Part shown: piece by piece, positions 12,626-25,638 of the stretch
Layout of the letters: every line of letters begins with the position of its first letter
How positions within the stretch are numbered: position 1 is the first letter of the stretch
NCBI GenBank assembly: GCA_907165065.1
Contig: OU015550.1
Location: 3,436,001 to 3,500,000, forward strand
DNA from: Caprimulgus europaeus
Taxonomy: Eukaryota > Chordata > Aves > Caprimulgiformes > Caprimulgidae
Reading direction: 5' to 3'
DNA length: 64,000 bases
Translations under genes and position numbers: made by a program
Notes under the pieces: model-generated
What the model saw: the letters and a program-made list of their open reading frames with translations, nothing else
Told to the model about the DNA's origin: nothing
The model's database searches: none

Positions 12626-15600
12626 ATCAAGGAAAAAGAAATCAAGGCAAGTCTCTTTTTTAAAATAAGTTGGCTTTATCCATCCCAACTTTCCAAAGTT
12701 ACTGTGGAAGCTCAGCCAGATTTCTGTAGGGATTTGTCTTCTCAGAGCTGGAATCTCTTGGCTGGATCCTTCTTGCAATTTGTCATCACAAATATCATTT
12801 ACCCTCCGAAGTCATATCTTGTATTTAATCAGTCTTTCCCATTCAGGCATGCTGCAAACTGCTCCCTCGATGGCCAAGTGTTATCCTCCTTAATGACCAG
12901 GGCTTGGGGGACACGGGAGAGCAGAGCAGCCCATTTCTCTTCATCACCACCAACAGATCAGAGAAAAAAAAAAACCCAAAAGAAAGCCAGTTTTGCAACA
13001 ACTTTAATAAATTGATTCAATTTGGTGAGCCAAAAAAGAAAAAGAGGAAAAGATTAAAAAGTAAAGGAGGAAATAATATGGGATGCTCCCAGCAATTGTG
13101 GTGGATGGTAAATCTCTTCTTTATTACTCCTTTATTATTTCCAGAAACTGAAGTTTAAATAATTAAGCAGAATAAATGGTGGATGAATATTATTTTCAAG
13201 TGTTATTTATTGATTCTCAAAGGACAGATGTGCACAGAGACCCAGGCATAGAGGAAGCTAATTTCTCCAGTGGTGTAAATCAGGGTAGGATCATTAACAT
13301 GAATGCCATTTAACAGAGATTTACACTAGCTGAGCATCCTGCATCCTAATTTTGGGAGGAAAATATGGAAGACTACATAGATTTTAATAATTTTTTGTTC
13401 TGTCTTCTGTGCAATTCATTTATTTTTCCAATTTAAAAGCAAGTCAGGTTTGGGTTTTGGGGTTGGGTTGGGGATTTTTTTTTGGTGTAATTTAAATACA
13501 TTTGTTAACAGCACGGCTCACTCTGAAGGTCTTTTCAGGAGTCTGAGACTGGAAAAGCTGCAGATTTGTGCTCACAGCATCTGTGAGGCTGGGCTGGTAC
13601 CCTGGAAGAGGAGGAGATGCTGCACCCCCACAGCTGGTGCTGGTCTGAGTCATGAAATCCTGGGAGCTGCTGGAAGCAGCTCAGGGCTGGGAGTACTGGG
13701 AGCTCTCACCTGGGCAGGCTGTGAAGGTCAGGGGCATTTGTGATGCCTGGACAAGGATTTCCCAGAGTTAAAGGCTTAATTCTTGCTCTGTATCCCCTTT
13801 ACCAGTGTATTTATTCTTTTAAAAAGCCAGAGGAAACCCCAGCTGCCCGGAGCACACCTCTCTGTGCCATCCCCAGTCTGCCACGTGCCAGACTCCCGAG
13901 ACACCAGGTTGCATTTGAGGTTGAACATCTTGTCGTGCCTTTGCTGTTCTTAATTGCAGCTTCAGTCTCAGGTCACTGCTCATTTGTCACATGCACGAGG
14001 TGATCTCGCCTTCTGCAGGAGATCTCCAGCACTGGGATATTTTTGGCAGGAGAAAGGAGGTGGTGGCTGTTACAGCAAGAGCAACAGAAGCCTTGGAGAA
14101 GCAGAGACATGGAGCTGGTATTAATTCCTGGTTGTCTTAATTGGGCACACTGCTAAGTCAAGCTGACACCTGTAAGTAAATTAACCCCAAGGAAATATGA
14201 TGGTACATAAAATTTCTGCTACGTGGGGAGTGATGTATGGATGGAGCAGCTCTGTGAGCTGTTAAATAGTTGGTTCCTTTTGTTATCCAACCTTGCCTGT
14301 GTGTTAAAACCAATTAGGACCCATCACCAGTGCAGTTGTAGCTGATGGTGATGGGCACCAGGGTAGGAAGCACTGTCAGTTTTCAGGAGTCCCCAGCTCA
14401 GCTCACCCTGGGTGTGTTTCATCATGAGAAGTCTCAGCATTGTGAGGAGTTTCTTGTGCTTGAGAGAGTCCTGAAATACAAACACCAGGAAGGTGAGGCT
14501 GGGTTTGCAGCTCTGACTTTTATGGCTTCATTCTCCACTGATGAGTTCAGATGGGGCTGTGGGAAGTTATTTTGTTCCAGCAAGATGGGGAGAGTCTCAG
14601 GCGTCGGGAGCTTGGCTTGGGTCCCTTCTCATCTATTACCAGCCTGGAAATGAAAAATCTGTCTGTGATTTGTAGCGACTGCAGCAGAGCAGAAAAGCTG
14701 TTGACACCTCCAATCCATTGCCCTTCATTTTATTTCCCTGCTCCCTGGTAGGACTGGCAATTGGTATTTGGGGAGTGAGAGAGAGGTGGAGAGCGTGGCC
14801 AGTTCAGCTCCACCAGTAGCACCTGCACCACAGTGTCCATGAGGTTTGTTTGGGTGAACTGAAGGAAAATTTGGGAGTTTAGAAGATGTTTCAGAGGAGC
14901 ACCTGAAATTTGGGAACTACATTTGCTACCAAATGAAGGAGGATCCACTATTTCCCTGGGAGATGTGTGGGTCTTGTCATCTCCCTGCCTGGGAAGCAGG
15001 CTGGAAAGTCAGGAGGATGGGCTGTTCCTGTCTCTGTCAAAATATGTCAAGTTAATCTTTCTAGCATCTTCTCTGCAGAAGTTTTTGCCCATCTTTAAAA
15101 TAGGGACAGTCATCACCTGCCTTTTTTTAGAGGAGGTTCGTGTTTTTAGGAGAAACTGTGCGTGGGACCGAGTTTTGCTCCCACGCTCGCAGTAGGGGTG
15201 AGATTTGGTCCTTCAAAATGTCACTTGGTAAACAACAAGTCATGATAAATGCTTATTGTTATTCTCCCTTTTTTTTTTTCCCCCCTCTGTGGGAGTAGAT
15301 GATATTGCCAAGTGACCGAATACTCACTTGACCCTTGCAAAGACAAGAGTCATGTTTAATTCATATCTTTTATTTATAGATTTGGGCTCTTCTGGTTTCT
15401 CTCCTGCGATGTGCAGCTGCTGCTCTGGAGCACAGGGAAGGTGTTTGGCCAGAGCATCTCTCAAGGAACAGCTTCCAGGACCATGCTGCAGCAGGAACGT
15501 GGTCAGGCACTCTGTCAGCTCCTTGCATGGTGATGAGAGCTTGTAAGAAAATAAATATGGGAAGTTTTGCAGCTGAAGCACATGGATGTTTTTGGTGGAG

Positions 15601-16030
15601 CAACCACAGCTTGCTGCCCATCTACCTGCCATCAAATCAAGGGTATTCCAGTGGAATTGGTGTCAAGCAACCCCAACCCAGCAGGATGGGGAGGAAGGGA
15701 GCCCCTGTCCTTCACCTCACCAGCCCCATGGTGTCCCGTGGAAACCAAGAACTGAGCTTAAGGGTTGGAACAGACTGGGATGGGGAGGAAGCTCTGGCCC
15801 TATGACCACAGTCCAGCAAAGCCATGCAAGGAGCAGAGCACAGAAATTTATGAAGCCATTAATGAGACCATTAATCAAATTAATGAGGCCATGATCTAAA
15901 AGTCACACACTGATGACCAAAATGACTGAGTGGTGCTGGACAGAAACAAGGAGAGCAGAGCTGGCTCTGGTGTGGCCTCTGGGATGAACTCTTGTTGTTA
16001 GGAGGGACAAGCAGTCCTGGGACATGTGAG

Positions 16031-16288
16031 CAGGGACATAATCTTCAAGTTGCACCAGGGGAGGTTTAGATTGGATGGGAGGAAAAGTTTCTTCCCCAAA
16101 AGCATTGTCAAGGATTGGAACAGGCTGCCTGGGGAGGTGGAGGAGTCACCATCCCTGTAGGTGTTTAACGTGTAGATGTGGTGCTGAGGGACATGGTTTA
16201 GTGGTGGACTGGGCAGTGTTAAGTTTACAGTTGGACTCAATGATCTTAAAGGTCTTTTCCAACCAAAACAATTCCATGATTCTATGAT
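16031..16288 (+). repeat. CR1 LINE fragment (3' end)
   Basis: It contains TTGCACCAGGGGAGGTTTAG, GGAACAGGCTGCCTGGGGAG and the CR1 terminal octamer-like repeats CCATGATTCTATGAT. About 258 bp, sense on the plus strand. A different subfamily from the 12481 copy. Confidence 0.93.
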
Positions 16289-17682
16289 AATCCTTTCTCC
16301 CAGCACAGCACTGGTTAAGCCACTGTAATGCAGATAGCTGTGGGCAAAGCATCACAGAAAGGAAATGCAGAAGCAGCAAAGGGAGGGAATCGCAGCCTGG
16401 AGGAAGATAAAGGGTTTAGAGAGGATAGCTGTGAAGAAAGCGATTAGAGGAAATTAAATATGGACAGGCTGGAGGTGGAGGCTGGGGAGGGGGGGATCTG
16501 GCCGAGCTGGTGTGAAGGCATGGTGCAGAGCTGGGGAATTGCTCTCGCTGCTGAACCGTGCAGGCGTGGGAAGGAGGAACGGCATTAAACAGAGCAGGAG
16601 GCTTACACATGTCAAAGGCCAGCTGGGGACTCTGTCCCTGGGACCAGTGCTGGGCTGAAACCAAGCAGCACAAAAGCAAGGGGGTTGGAGGAGGCAGGAG
16701 CATGTTAATTCCTGCCTGGTGAAGCCCTGATGTGTACACTTTGTGAACCTGAAACAGCTTTTGGTAGAGCTCTTCTGTCTCTGATTTTTCAGCCTAGCAA
16801 TTAAATGTTTGACCTGGACGTGTTTCTTCCTTGGACAAACCTCTTGCAAGGCAGAGACAACCTGAGGCATCATTAGTTGGCTTGAACTTGGCAGCTTCCT
16901 CAGCTGGGAAATGCAATGGTAGATGGATGTGTTGTCCCCAGTGCTTTGGTGCATGGGCTTGAGGCTTGTCCTGCCCTGGGACCTCTGAAGATGCTGGAGA
17001 ACTGATCCTTGTAGTGCAAAAATTGTTGAGGGCAGGACTGGAGTCTGGGGACAGAGGAGGATGCTCTCACATGTCCTAGCAGTGCTGTCAAATGTCTGTG
17101 TGCTGCTTTGGTGAGGGAGAGGAGGAGATGGGCCCCTGGGTGCTCTCTAGCTCATTGCTGCTGCTCCTGGGAGGAGAACTTGCTTCTAAGAGGTTGCTGC
17201 CAACCTGTGGGAGCTCTGACTGAGGCAGTGCCACATCAGCACTGTTGTGTTGATCACAGGCAGCTGTGCCATGTCTCCAATAGGATGAAGGATGACTGGG
17301 AGAGTTGAGAAGTTCACCACAAACCTCGTCTGAAAAGGATGCTGCTGGGGAGAAAAGCACCAGATCGTGGTTTGACCCCTGGTTCTCCTCTCCCGCTGCC
17401 CCTTTTCTTCTTAAAAAATAGGAGAGAATTAAATCCCATCAGTGGCTTTTGAAAGCCAACTGAAAATGTCCTTTATTAAATTACCACCCTATTGATCTAG
17501 CAGTCATCCGAAAGGGGATTGATTGAGGACTTAAACAGACGTGCAGCCGGGCCAGACGTTCAATTAATGTGCATAAACGGGCAGTGGAGAAGCAATTTTC
17601 AGAGTAAGTCAAGCAAAAGATCAATCCTGTTTTGCCTTCCATGCCAAAGTTGCTTCTGTATTTATTTTTATGTAATTTCATC

Positions 17683-17706
17683 TCTTTTTTTTTCTTTTTT
17701 TTTTCC
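17683..17706. repeat. T-rich tract
   Basis: Two oligo-T runs interrupted by single C. Confidence 0.8.
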
Positions 17707-19782
17707 TGTCCCTCTTAGGATGAGCAGGTTGTTGAGAGGCAGCTTTCAAAGACCAGCTCACTCCACTCACAGAGCCATCGCTTCCTTCCTTCGGGCCTTG
17801 GAGAGGACACGTTTGCAGGAGAGTCAGAGAGAGCCACGTCATCTCAAAGGACTCACCTGAGGGTGCTTTTAGCAATGCAAATCCAAGGTTCTCCATGAAA
17901 CTCTTGGAGAGGAGGCAGCATGCAACAGCAGAAGATCACGTGTCTGATGAACCTTGAGTTGCTCTTCCAAGTCTGGGGGGAAAAAACACATCTTCTTTAT
18001 TGATTGTTTCCTCCTACCTCTTCACCATATGATAATTCCAGCTGGCTGCCAGGGGCAAAGCAACTGTGATGGATCTACAAATATGCAGCTTCTCTCTGGC
18101 CTTTCCTCTGAATGCTCCAAAGAGAGGCCCTGGACATGGCTGAAGCATGGGCTGGAGGAAAGCATTTGAAGGCAAATCAGTGCTCTGTGTCTGGTCACTC
18201 TGTGAGTAAACCACAAGAAATACTCTGGATGTTTATTTTCTCTCAACTTTGCAAGAATCTCCATAAGAAATTCTGGTCTCTGAAGGCCACCAGCCCAGAT
18301 CTGCTGGCTCGAGGGCTTTGCTCCTGATCTCCCTTAAGCCAGAGGTAGGTGGCATCACCCCATGCACATGAAGGGCATCACCTGTGTTTTGAAGCTGTCC
18401 AAGGAATGTGCAGAGCCAGGCTGTCGAGCCTCAGTGTGTGGGGAAGGCTGAGAGAAGATGTTTCGTGGCTCCAGCCAGATCTGAACCACGGACCTGGTGA
18501 GCTCGAGATGCTGAGGTTTCCCTGCGCCTGATGCACCATCAGTGCAGCCCCACCGAGTCCTTCCCTGTGGAGACAATGGGACTTTACAGCAGTGACACTG
18601 GGGACCTTGTCTGTACTGCTGGACACACTGGGGCAGAACTGGAGCCCAGTCCCTTGCGCTGGTTTCCGCTCACTCGGCTTTTGCGAAGCAGTGGCTGAAG
18701 CTCTGGCATCTATGTCAAGCAGCAGAATGGGAATTTGCTGGGGTAAAGGACTCTTGATCTTGCACTTGAGGAACATGGGCTCAAAAACATCTATGTGAGC
18801 TCTTCCACCTTCCCTTCACTCTTGTCTTTGTCCTCTGCTCCTCCTGGTTGAGTGGATGTGGGGACCACAAGATCTTCATGGTTTGAACACATGGAGAAGG
18901 ATGCTTTCCCCTTGCTGACCCGAAGCTGAGCAGCTTCCTCCTGCCCCACCAGACTCATTCCCTTGTGTTTCTCCGTGTGACAATGTGGTTTTGTGCCTCT
19001 CCTCCAGGAGGAAGGAGGGACTGTGCCCTGACCTGGCATCACCGGTGAGTCACCGCGGCAGAGAGCCTCCCCTTTCCTTAACCGCGTGGCTCTGGCTCCG
19101 GGGCTTGCAGCTCCTTCCTGCTAAAGCCATAATTAGCAGGAGCTCGTTACAAAGGCTGGGGCTGAAGGGCTTTTCCTGTCTGCTACGTCTGGAGAAGCCT
19201 TTCATTAGGTGGAGGGAGAAGGGTGATTCCTCTTCCCCTTTGCACGCTGTGGGATTTCCTCTTCCAGGTGGGCTGTGCTGGGTTGGAGAGCCATGCTGTG
19301 CCCAGGGGTGAGGGTGCTCCTTGCTCTCCTCCTCCTCCTCCCTGGGGATATACGGTTGGAGTCGCTCATGGCATAGACAGGAGGGGGTAGGAACGAGGGA
19401 TGATCATGGGAGGAAAGCCAGAGGGATTTGTTTGATCCGTATTTTTTCACTCCAGGGACTTAGGAGCTGAAAAAGAGCTGTTGGGAGCAGCAGGAGCACA
19501 GCCCCTCTCCCAGGTCTCGGGTTGGGGTGCAGGGAGGGGAGTTGGGGGGCTTGGGGGTCCCAACCCTTCTCCCCTCTCAGCCTGCAGTGCCCATGGGGAG
19601 CTGAGGGCTGCTTTCCCCTCTCTCATCTGTGCGGTACGGATGCTTTTGAGGAAGATAAATTATTGAATGAGTGAAATCTTCTGTGAAGAGTCATAAAAAT
19701 GTATCCTCAATTAGAATGTGCTGGGGCTTTTTACAGCACCTGAATGGGAGCTGCTGCTGTTCCAGAGAGAGACCTCTCATCA

Positions 19783-19979
19783 CCTTTTCCCCCCCCCCTT
19801 TTTCTCCCCCCCCTTTTTCTCCCCCCCCCTTTTTCTCCCCCCCCTTTTTCTCCCCCCCCTTTTTCTCCCCCCCCCTTTTCCCCCCCCCCTTTTTCTCCCC
19901 CCCCTTTTTCTCCCCCCCCTTTTTCTCCCCCCCCTTTTTCTCCCCCCCCTTTTTCTCCCCCCCCTTTTTTTTTCTCCCC
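19783..19979. repeat. 197-bp pure polypyrimidine minisatellite, 15-bp unit
   Basis: About 13 tandem copies of a unit of eight C, five T, C, T, with not a single purine on the plus strand over 197 bp. The minus strand is G-runs of seven or more separated by AGAAAAA-type spacers. Copies vary slightly in C-run length. The tract yields long artificial Pro/Phe and Lys/Gly frames. Confidence 0.95.
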
Positions 19980-20869
19980 AAGATCATATTTTTTTCCTGC
20001 TCAAGAATAACTGTGCAGGAATAGATCTGCACCCCAGCAGCAGGCAGGAGCTGTGCCGGGGCAGGGAATGGATGATCTCCTTTAAACCAAGAACTGGTCA
20101 GCAGTGAAAAAAAAAAAATAGGTTTGTTTTTTTTAATTTTTAATAGCTCTAGTCTTTGGATTTTTGGAGCCAATATTGTATTTTAGTGCGTTATTTTGTC
20201 CCTGGTAGGTCAAGCTGTAATTTAATGTGATTCTGTCTTAATAAACGAATATTCCTTCTTTCTGTCTTACTTGTTCTTCCTCTGGTAATAATTAAATAAG
20301 TGGAGCATGTCATTAATGGGCTGTGAGCACCAGAACGTGCCTGGGTGCGATGGGACCCCATTGCTGGAGCGATGGCTTGTGCTGCCTGGTGCTTCAATTC
20401 CCTTTTTCTGTGTCTTTACAGCTGTTGGGGTGGTTTTTCTCCCCAAAAGGTGATCCCTGCAGCATTCCCACCACTCCAGGATGGAGATGCTGAGCTCTTG
20501 GCTTTGTGATCTGCTTCTTCACCAGATGGCTCTTGGGATTTATCCAACACCCTTCCAGCCACCGTGGGCAGCCTGAGACGTGGGATGGTGAGTGCCAGGG
20601 TGCTGGTTTAGCTGCTTCCCATCACCCAACAGCCTGGTGAAGGTCCACAGCTGTGGGAGCACTGAGCAAAATCACTTCTGGGGGAAAACCCCTCTGCCAG
20701 GGTCTCCTTGGGGTGCTGAGATCATCCCAAGATGATCATCTCAAGATGTTCATCACCATGTGATGGTGAACAACCAAACCACTTCCCTTCCTAAGGTTAA
20801 ACTCACCCAAGCTCATCCCGAGCAGCCTCACAGCCCTTTTATGACTAGAAATTTGGGGGGAAAGGGGGA

Positions 20870-21130
20870 AAGAAGTGATTTATCTGTATAGTTGGGATTT
20901 TATTTGCATTTTAAATCACACTCTCTGCTAAACTAATGGACCCCCTATTTATAGATGACTCCAACATAAAGTGACTGCTAATTACTACAATTAATATAGC
21001 GTTAAAGGCTTGCCAGGCAACTCCACTGCAACTTGTATCGCCTACTCATTTTCAATTAAGGCACATTGACAAGTAAAATACGCAGTTATTAAGAGCAGAG
21101 CCCTGTTGTGTAATTACATTTTTTGAAGGT
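20870..21130. other. AT-rich block resembling a conserved non-coding element
   Basis: Octamer ATTTGCAT at 20902-20909, then CTATTTATAGATG (MEF2-like), GCTAATTACTACAATTAATA and TTTTCAATTAAGGCAC. It is complex sequence, not a repeat, and one of the strongest such blocks in the window. Confidence 0.35.
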
Positions 21131-21261
21131 CATTAATCTCCTGCAATATTCAGTTTTGCACCCAATGGCTGGAGTTGGGGCAGTTTTGAGGGACAACCCA
21201 TGAGGGGACAGGGGGTAGAGTTTAGGGAAAGGAAAAAAAGGTGAGGGTTTGTGGTTTGGGG

Positions 21262-21293
21262 TTATTTATTTATTTATTATTATTATTTTTATT
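21262..21293. repeat. (TTTA)n/(TTA)n simple repeat
   Basis: Tetranucleotide TTTA units grading into TTA units. Confidence 0.85.
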
Positions 21294-21778
21294 GTGCACT
21301 GTGGGTGCACATCCTTGGATAACCCATAGGACCATCACATCTCTGCTCTACCAAGCAGACTGTCCCTGTCATGCTGAACCCCTGGGTGCACTGGCTGCCT
21401 GTGAGATCTTTCTACATTAGGGTCAGGCAGAAAAGCCTCATGTTTATGGAGCTCTCAGGTGGGTGCTATCCTACTTTAACAACATTTCCATGCTTTATCT
21501 TCACATTTATTATTATTTCCCAAGATCTTTAGGGACACCCAGGCTGGGCTGCCTATTGAATAGGGCTCTCTCCTCCCCTGTGACCAGGGAGCAGGATGGA
21601 AAGGGCTCCTGGCTGTACCCTGTGCAGTTTTTGGGGGCCAGAGGGAGAGCAGAGGAGCTGGGGGGGATGGAGCTGAGCAATCTCCTCCTGTCCCACCAGC
21701 TCCTGCACACCACACTGGGCTGGGGATTACAGCAAATGCCAACAACAAGGCTGAATCCTCGTGTTGAGTCTGTGTACA

Positions 21779-21830
21779 CAGAATCATAGGGGTTGGAAGG
21801 GACCTCAGGAGATCATCAGGTCCAACCCCT
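21779..21830 (-). repeat. CR1 LINE fragment, very short 3' end
   Basis: Only the last 50 bp or so remain: GAATCATAGGGGTTGGAAGG then CCTCAGGAGATCATCAGG and TCCAACCCC. The 5' truncation is extreme. Confidence 0.85.
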
Positions 21831-22015
21831 GAGTGTGTACATTAACTCAAGCTCGAGCCTCTCCTGCCCTGGGTCCAAACCTTTGTCTGATGTTTTGTGC
21901 ACTTTTTGGCTGAATATTATTAAAGCCTCCACCAGCCATGGAGGAGGCAACCCTTCTTTAAAGCAAAAGGAGAATAAAGAAAGAAAAATAAGTACACAAA
22001 GAGACTTAACTGCCA

Positions 22016-22036
22016 ACAAGCAAGCAAGCAAGCAAA
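22016..22036. repeat. (CAAG)n simple repeat
   Basis: Five CAAG units just beyond the CR1 piece at 21779. Confidence 0.85.
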
Positions 22037-22538
22037 CACACCCAGAGCAGCGAAGGAGCATCAGCTCCCCAGTGCCTCCCAGCAGCAGCTGGGGAAATCA
22101 TGCGCAAAATATTGCAGCATTAGGGCCCACGCAGCGACAAGGTGTAGTGCTGGGATCGTAATGAAGACAGACACCGGCCCTTCACACCTCCAGGCTGATG
22201 CTTTGATTGACTGCCTGAGACTCAGAGCTGGCAAAGCAGCTGGAGCTGCTGATGCTGGGGTCTGCGTGATGCCAGGGTCTGTGGGCAGGGGGGAAGAAGG
22301 GCTGAGGAGGGGGCCGTGCCTGCTTGGAGCTCCCCACATTGCTGGCTGCTCACTGGGTGAGCTGTTGGGAGAACTGGGATGTGCTGCGTGAGGCTCAGGG
22401 TCTAACCCAGCTCCCACCCATCCCATGGGTGTCCATGAGATAAACCTGTTGAGCTGCTCCTCAGCCCCCTGTGATAAAGTCCCTCAAAGGCTTTGCAGGT
22501 CTTGCCTGGTTTATGGCTGGTTTATGTCTGTTTTTTTT

Positions 22539-22608
22539 ATAGAATCATAGAATTGTTTGGTTGGAAAAGACCTTTGAGATCATCAAGTCCAACCATACCT
22601 GTCCACTA
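22539..22608 (-). repeat. CR1 LINE fragment, short 3' end
   Basis: ATAGAATCATAGAATTGTTT followed by GGTTGGAAAAGACC and CATCAAGTCCAACCATACC. About 70 bp. Confidence 0.88.
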
Positions 22609-24053
22609 CAGATTTTTGGTTTTCTTCGAGCTGAAGCTGCTTCTCTGAGCTCGCTCTCCTCCCTTTGGTCTGTGGTTTGGGCTTTGTGTCTGGATGCTCT
22701 GTGGTTCTGCATCTCCTCCCAACTCTCTGGGCACTTTCTGAGCCAGAACTATTCGCTACAGCAGCTGCTCATCTGTGTCCAGCCAGGTATTACAGCACTC
22801 TGTTGATTCCCATAACTCCAGGGTTTAAGCACCCAGCGTGGCCCTCAGCACTGAACAACAATAAATCTCCAGGTCCTTGTTTGCTTCTGGCTTTATTGAC
22901 AGCACGGAGGAACGGCCAGGACCACGTGCAAGGAATGAAGATGTCTGAGGAGCTCTGTGCAGAGGGATGGCCAGCATTGTTTGGGCTTTGGGGCACCTTT
23001 TCTACTGCTCCCTGGAAGGAGATGGCTTCTGCCTCAGATGGCAAATGCAGGACCATGACCTCACCCAACCATTGCTCTCCAGGTGGGTTTTTTGGGTTTT
23101 TTTTTTTCTCTGTAGTTCCTCACAAGGGGTGAATGCAGTGGGCTCTTCCCACCTCATGCTCCAGGCTTAGGGGTTTGTGTCTTCAGTGCTGCCTGTTTGA
23201 TGCTGCTGGATGCAAGAAGGGCAGAGGAACAGCATCAGCCCCACAGAGGAGGACTTCCAGCAGCAGGAGAGCAAACTGCTGCTCTGTTTTGGGGGAAGGG
23301 ATGGGACTGGGACTGTGCATTTACTGTGCATTACTCTATGAACGAGGCTGGATGCTCTGGTGTCTCCCTGCAAACCTTGTCTTGCAGAGATGTCCCACAG
23401 GAGTTGGACACGTGGTTCTCCATGCAGCTCAGCACAAACTCCCCCAAACCCCATGGCCCTTCTCAGCTGGCTGTCCCCCTCACTCCCCATCCCCAGCACG
23501 GTCCTGGTGTCTCTGTGGGCTGGAGCAGCCCAGCTGTGGGCACTGGGGGGCTGCAGCCGTGGTGGCTGTGCTCTTCTGCTGTGTGCTCTCAAGGTTGCTG
23601 TGAATTATGGATGAGCCAAGGAGAGGAGCAAGGCATTCACCATGCTGGGATGTTGCTTTACCTGGCATTTTTCCTTCTGCAGTCCTCCCCTAGCTCCCCT
23701 CCATCCTTTCCATACCTGTAAGCACGTTTGCTCTTTCATAAGTGGGAACAGAGTCCCTGCATGGGCTGGAACCAGCCTGGCTGTGGAGGTTGGGGGAGCC
23801 AGACCCAAGCAAGAGGGACAATGCCACCTGGGAGCACCAGCACAGATGAGGAGCAGTGCCCTGATGGGAGTGACAAGGCAGAAAGCCCATCCAGCAGACC
23901 AAGGGGTGGTAGGGTGCCCAATCCATCCCCATCCCTCCTAGCTGTGTCCCTTCTCACTGCTCTGCAGTACGATGGATAAGGTTTACTCGGATTTATGGCA
24001 CTTTTGAGGAGGTTTCTAGGAAGACATGCGTTTTGCCCACTAAATTACCAACA

Positions 24054-24070
24054 TCTCTCTCTCTCTCTCC
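24054..24070. repeat. (CT)n simple repeat
   Basis: Short CT run immediately before a strong splice-acceptor-like CCCCAG at 24074-24079. Confidence 0.85.
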
Positions 24071-25304
24071 TCTCCCCAGGGCTCAGCTCCATGGCTTGAC
24101 TGACACAAAAGCGTTCCAGCATCGGAGACTGAGCGAGACAAATGAGCAATTTACCAAGAAATTATCCTTTGGGATTCCTCCTTCTCCAGTCAGTTTAATT
24201 GGGTGAGCTCAGGGTGGCTTTAATTGCTGTGCTCAATGCACAGCTTTACCCCCTCCTCTCTTTTTTTGTCTCCCATCTCTCTCCTTCCCAGCACCATTTA
24301 TCTTCTTCCTCCTCCAACATCTCCCCTTCTTATTTTTTCTCCCAATATCTCTTGGAAACAGTGACAAGCTGAAATGCTGTTTGAGTCCCACATGGCTGAC
24401 AGGTTCTTTAAGACTTTGGTGTTTCCCAGAGGGTGATGAAGTGGCATGGAGGTGCCTTGGATTCTCCTGGGGGATTTGTGATGGCTGTGAGTGGCAAAGC
24501 ATTCATTCCTGGTTGTGTGCTGTTTGGTGAAGGTGCTGATGTCTGGCAGGATGTGTTTTCACATGAGCCACCTTCCTGCCCGTGTGCTTTGGGGCTGGCA
24601 TCTCCCAAACGTGCCCTGGTATGAGCTGAGGTGGCAGCAGAAGCTGCAACAGCCCAGCACAGGATTGGGAGTCCTTGGTTGTGGCTGGAACCTGGAAGAT
24701 GCTCCCTTATCCCTGCTCCTGCTTCCCAGTTGTTCTTAATATTTTCAAGGGGTTGGAGACCACTCCAGGTTCAAGGTCATCAGGTTTGCATATGGCACCT
24801 GCACATCAACACCCACTTAATTTATCTTGGTTTTTGCTTGGTCTCATCCCAGAATTACCCTCAGGGCAGTTTGAGGGTCAGATTCTCAGTGGTGTGAATC
24901 AGGAGAATCCTGGGGTGCTCCCTGCTATGTGAGGGTGGTATGGCAAAGGGCTTGCCTAAACAGCTCTGGGAAGGGCTGCAAGGATGGAGGAGATGGAGAC
25001 ATTCAGACTCCATCTCCCTCTCCTTCCTCTGTGGCCTGGAGTCCTTCTACCTGTTACCAACATCTTCCTCTCTCCTCCACCTTCCCCAGAAGACCCTCAG
25101 TGCCCAGCTCACGAAGGCAAAGCTCATTGCTTGGGGAGTTTACAGTGTGTTTCAGATCCATGTCTGAATTTTATCTAGAGTTTGGAAACAAGAGGGAATA
25201 AGCAAGCCCACTGCTTGGCCAGCAACACCAGATCTGTGGCTCTCTCATGGTCCCCGAGGACACAGCGTGAGCATCCGAGCAGCACACGCAGCCCTCTGAT
25301 GAAT

Positions 25305-25450
25305 GAGGGATAATTTAAAATGGCAGCTGAAGTCCAAATTCTGTTTGTAATAAATACATAAACTAGTTAAAAACAAATTGATTAGCCAAGGATATCCTCT
25401 TAACACTCTTTAAACTCTAACATCTGTTTGTAATAAATAATTCAAGCGGT
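25305..25450. other. AT-rich block with a 17-bp direct repeat
   Basis: TCTGTTTGTAATAAATA occurs at 25340-25356 and 25423-25439, exactly 83 bp apart. Each copy contains AATAAA. Between them are AACTAGTTAA and GATTAGCCAAGG. Either a regulatory element or tandem poly(A) hexamers. Confidence 0.35.
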
Positions 25451-25638
25451 GGATATTAATGAGGAGGCCAGGCACGGTGGGAGAGAGGCTGCTGAGAAAC
25501 GCTGCAGAGATGCGGGGCTGCCAAGAGCCGTGAGCTGGAGGAGCAGCTGTGGCTGCAGACCCCTCTGTGCTTTCCCAGGGGCTCACCCTGTGCGTGGCAG
25601 CAACACAGGTGTCCAGCCACATCCAGAGTGATACAGGG

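Larger units (their letters stand above)
12626..19782. other. No recognisable gene
   Basis: Unique sequence interrupted by the CR1 piece at 16031 and a T tract at 17683. 13000-13440 is AT-rich with polyA-like runs. No exon or RNA gene supported. Confidence 0.6.

Noticed and set aside
19671..20173. Long Pro/Phe-rich and Lys/Gly-rich frames
   Set aside because: They are translations of the 15-bp polypyrimidine minisatellite; a 15-bp unit keeps all frames open by arithmetic.
20721..20775. Repeated GATCATC/GATGGTGA words suggesting a hairpin
   Set aside because: Arms are only six bp and mismatched; looks like local slippage.
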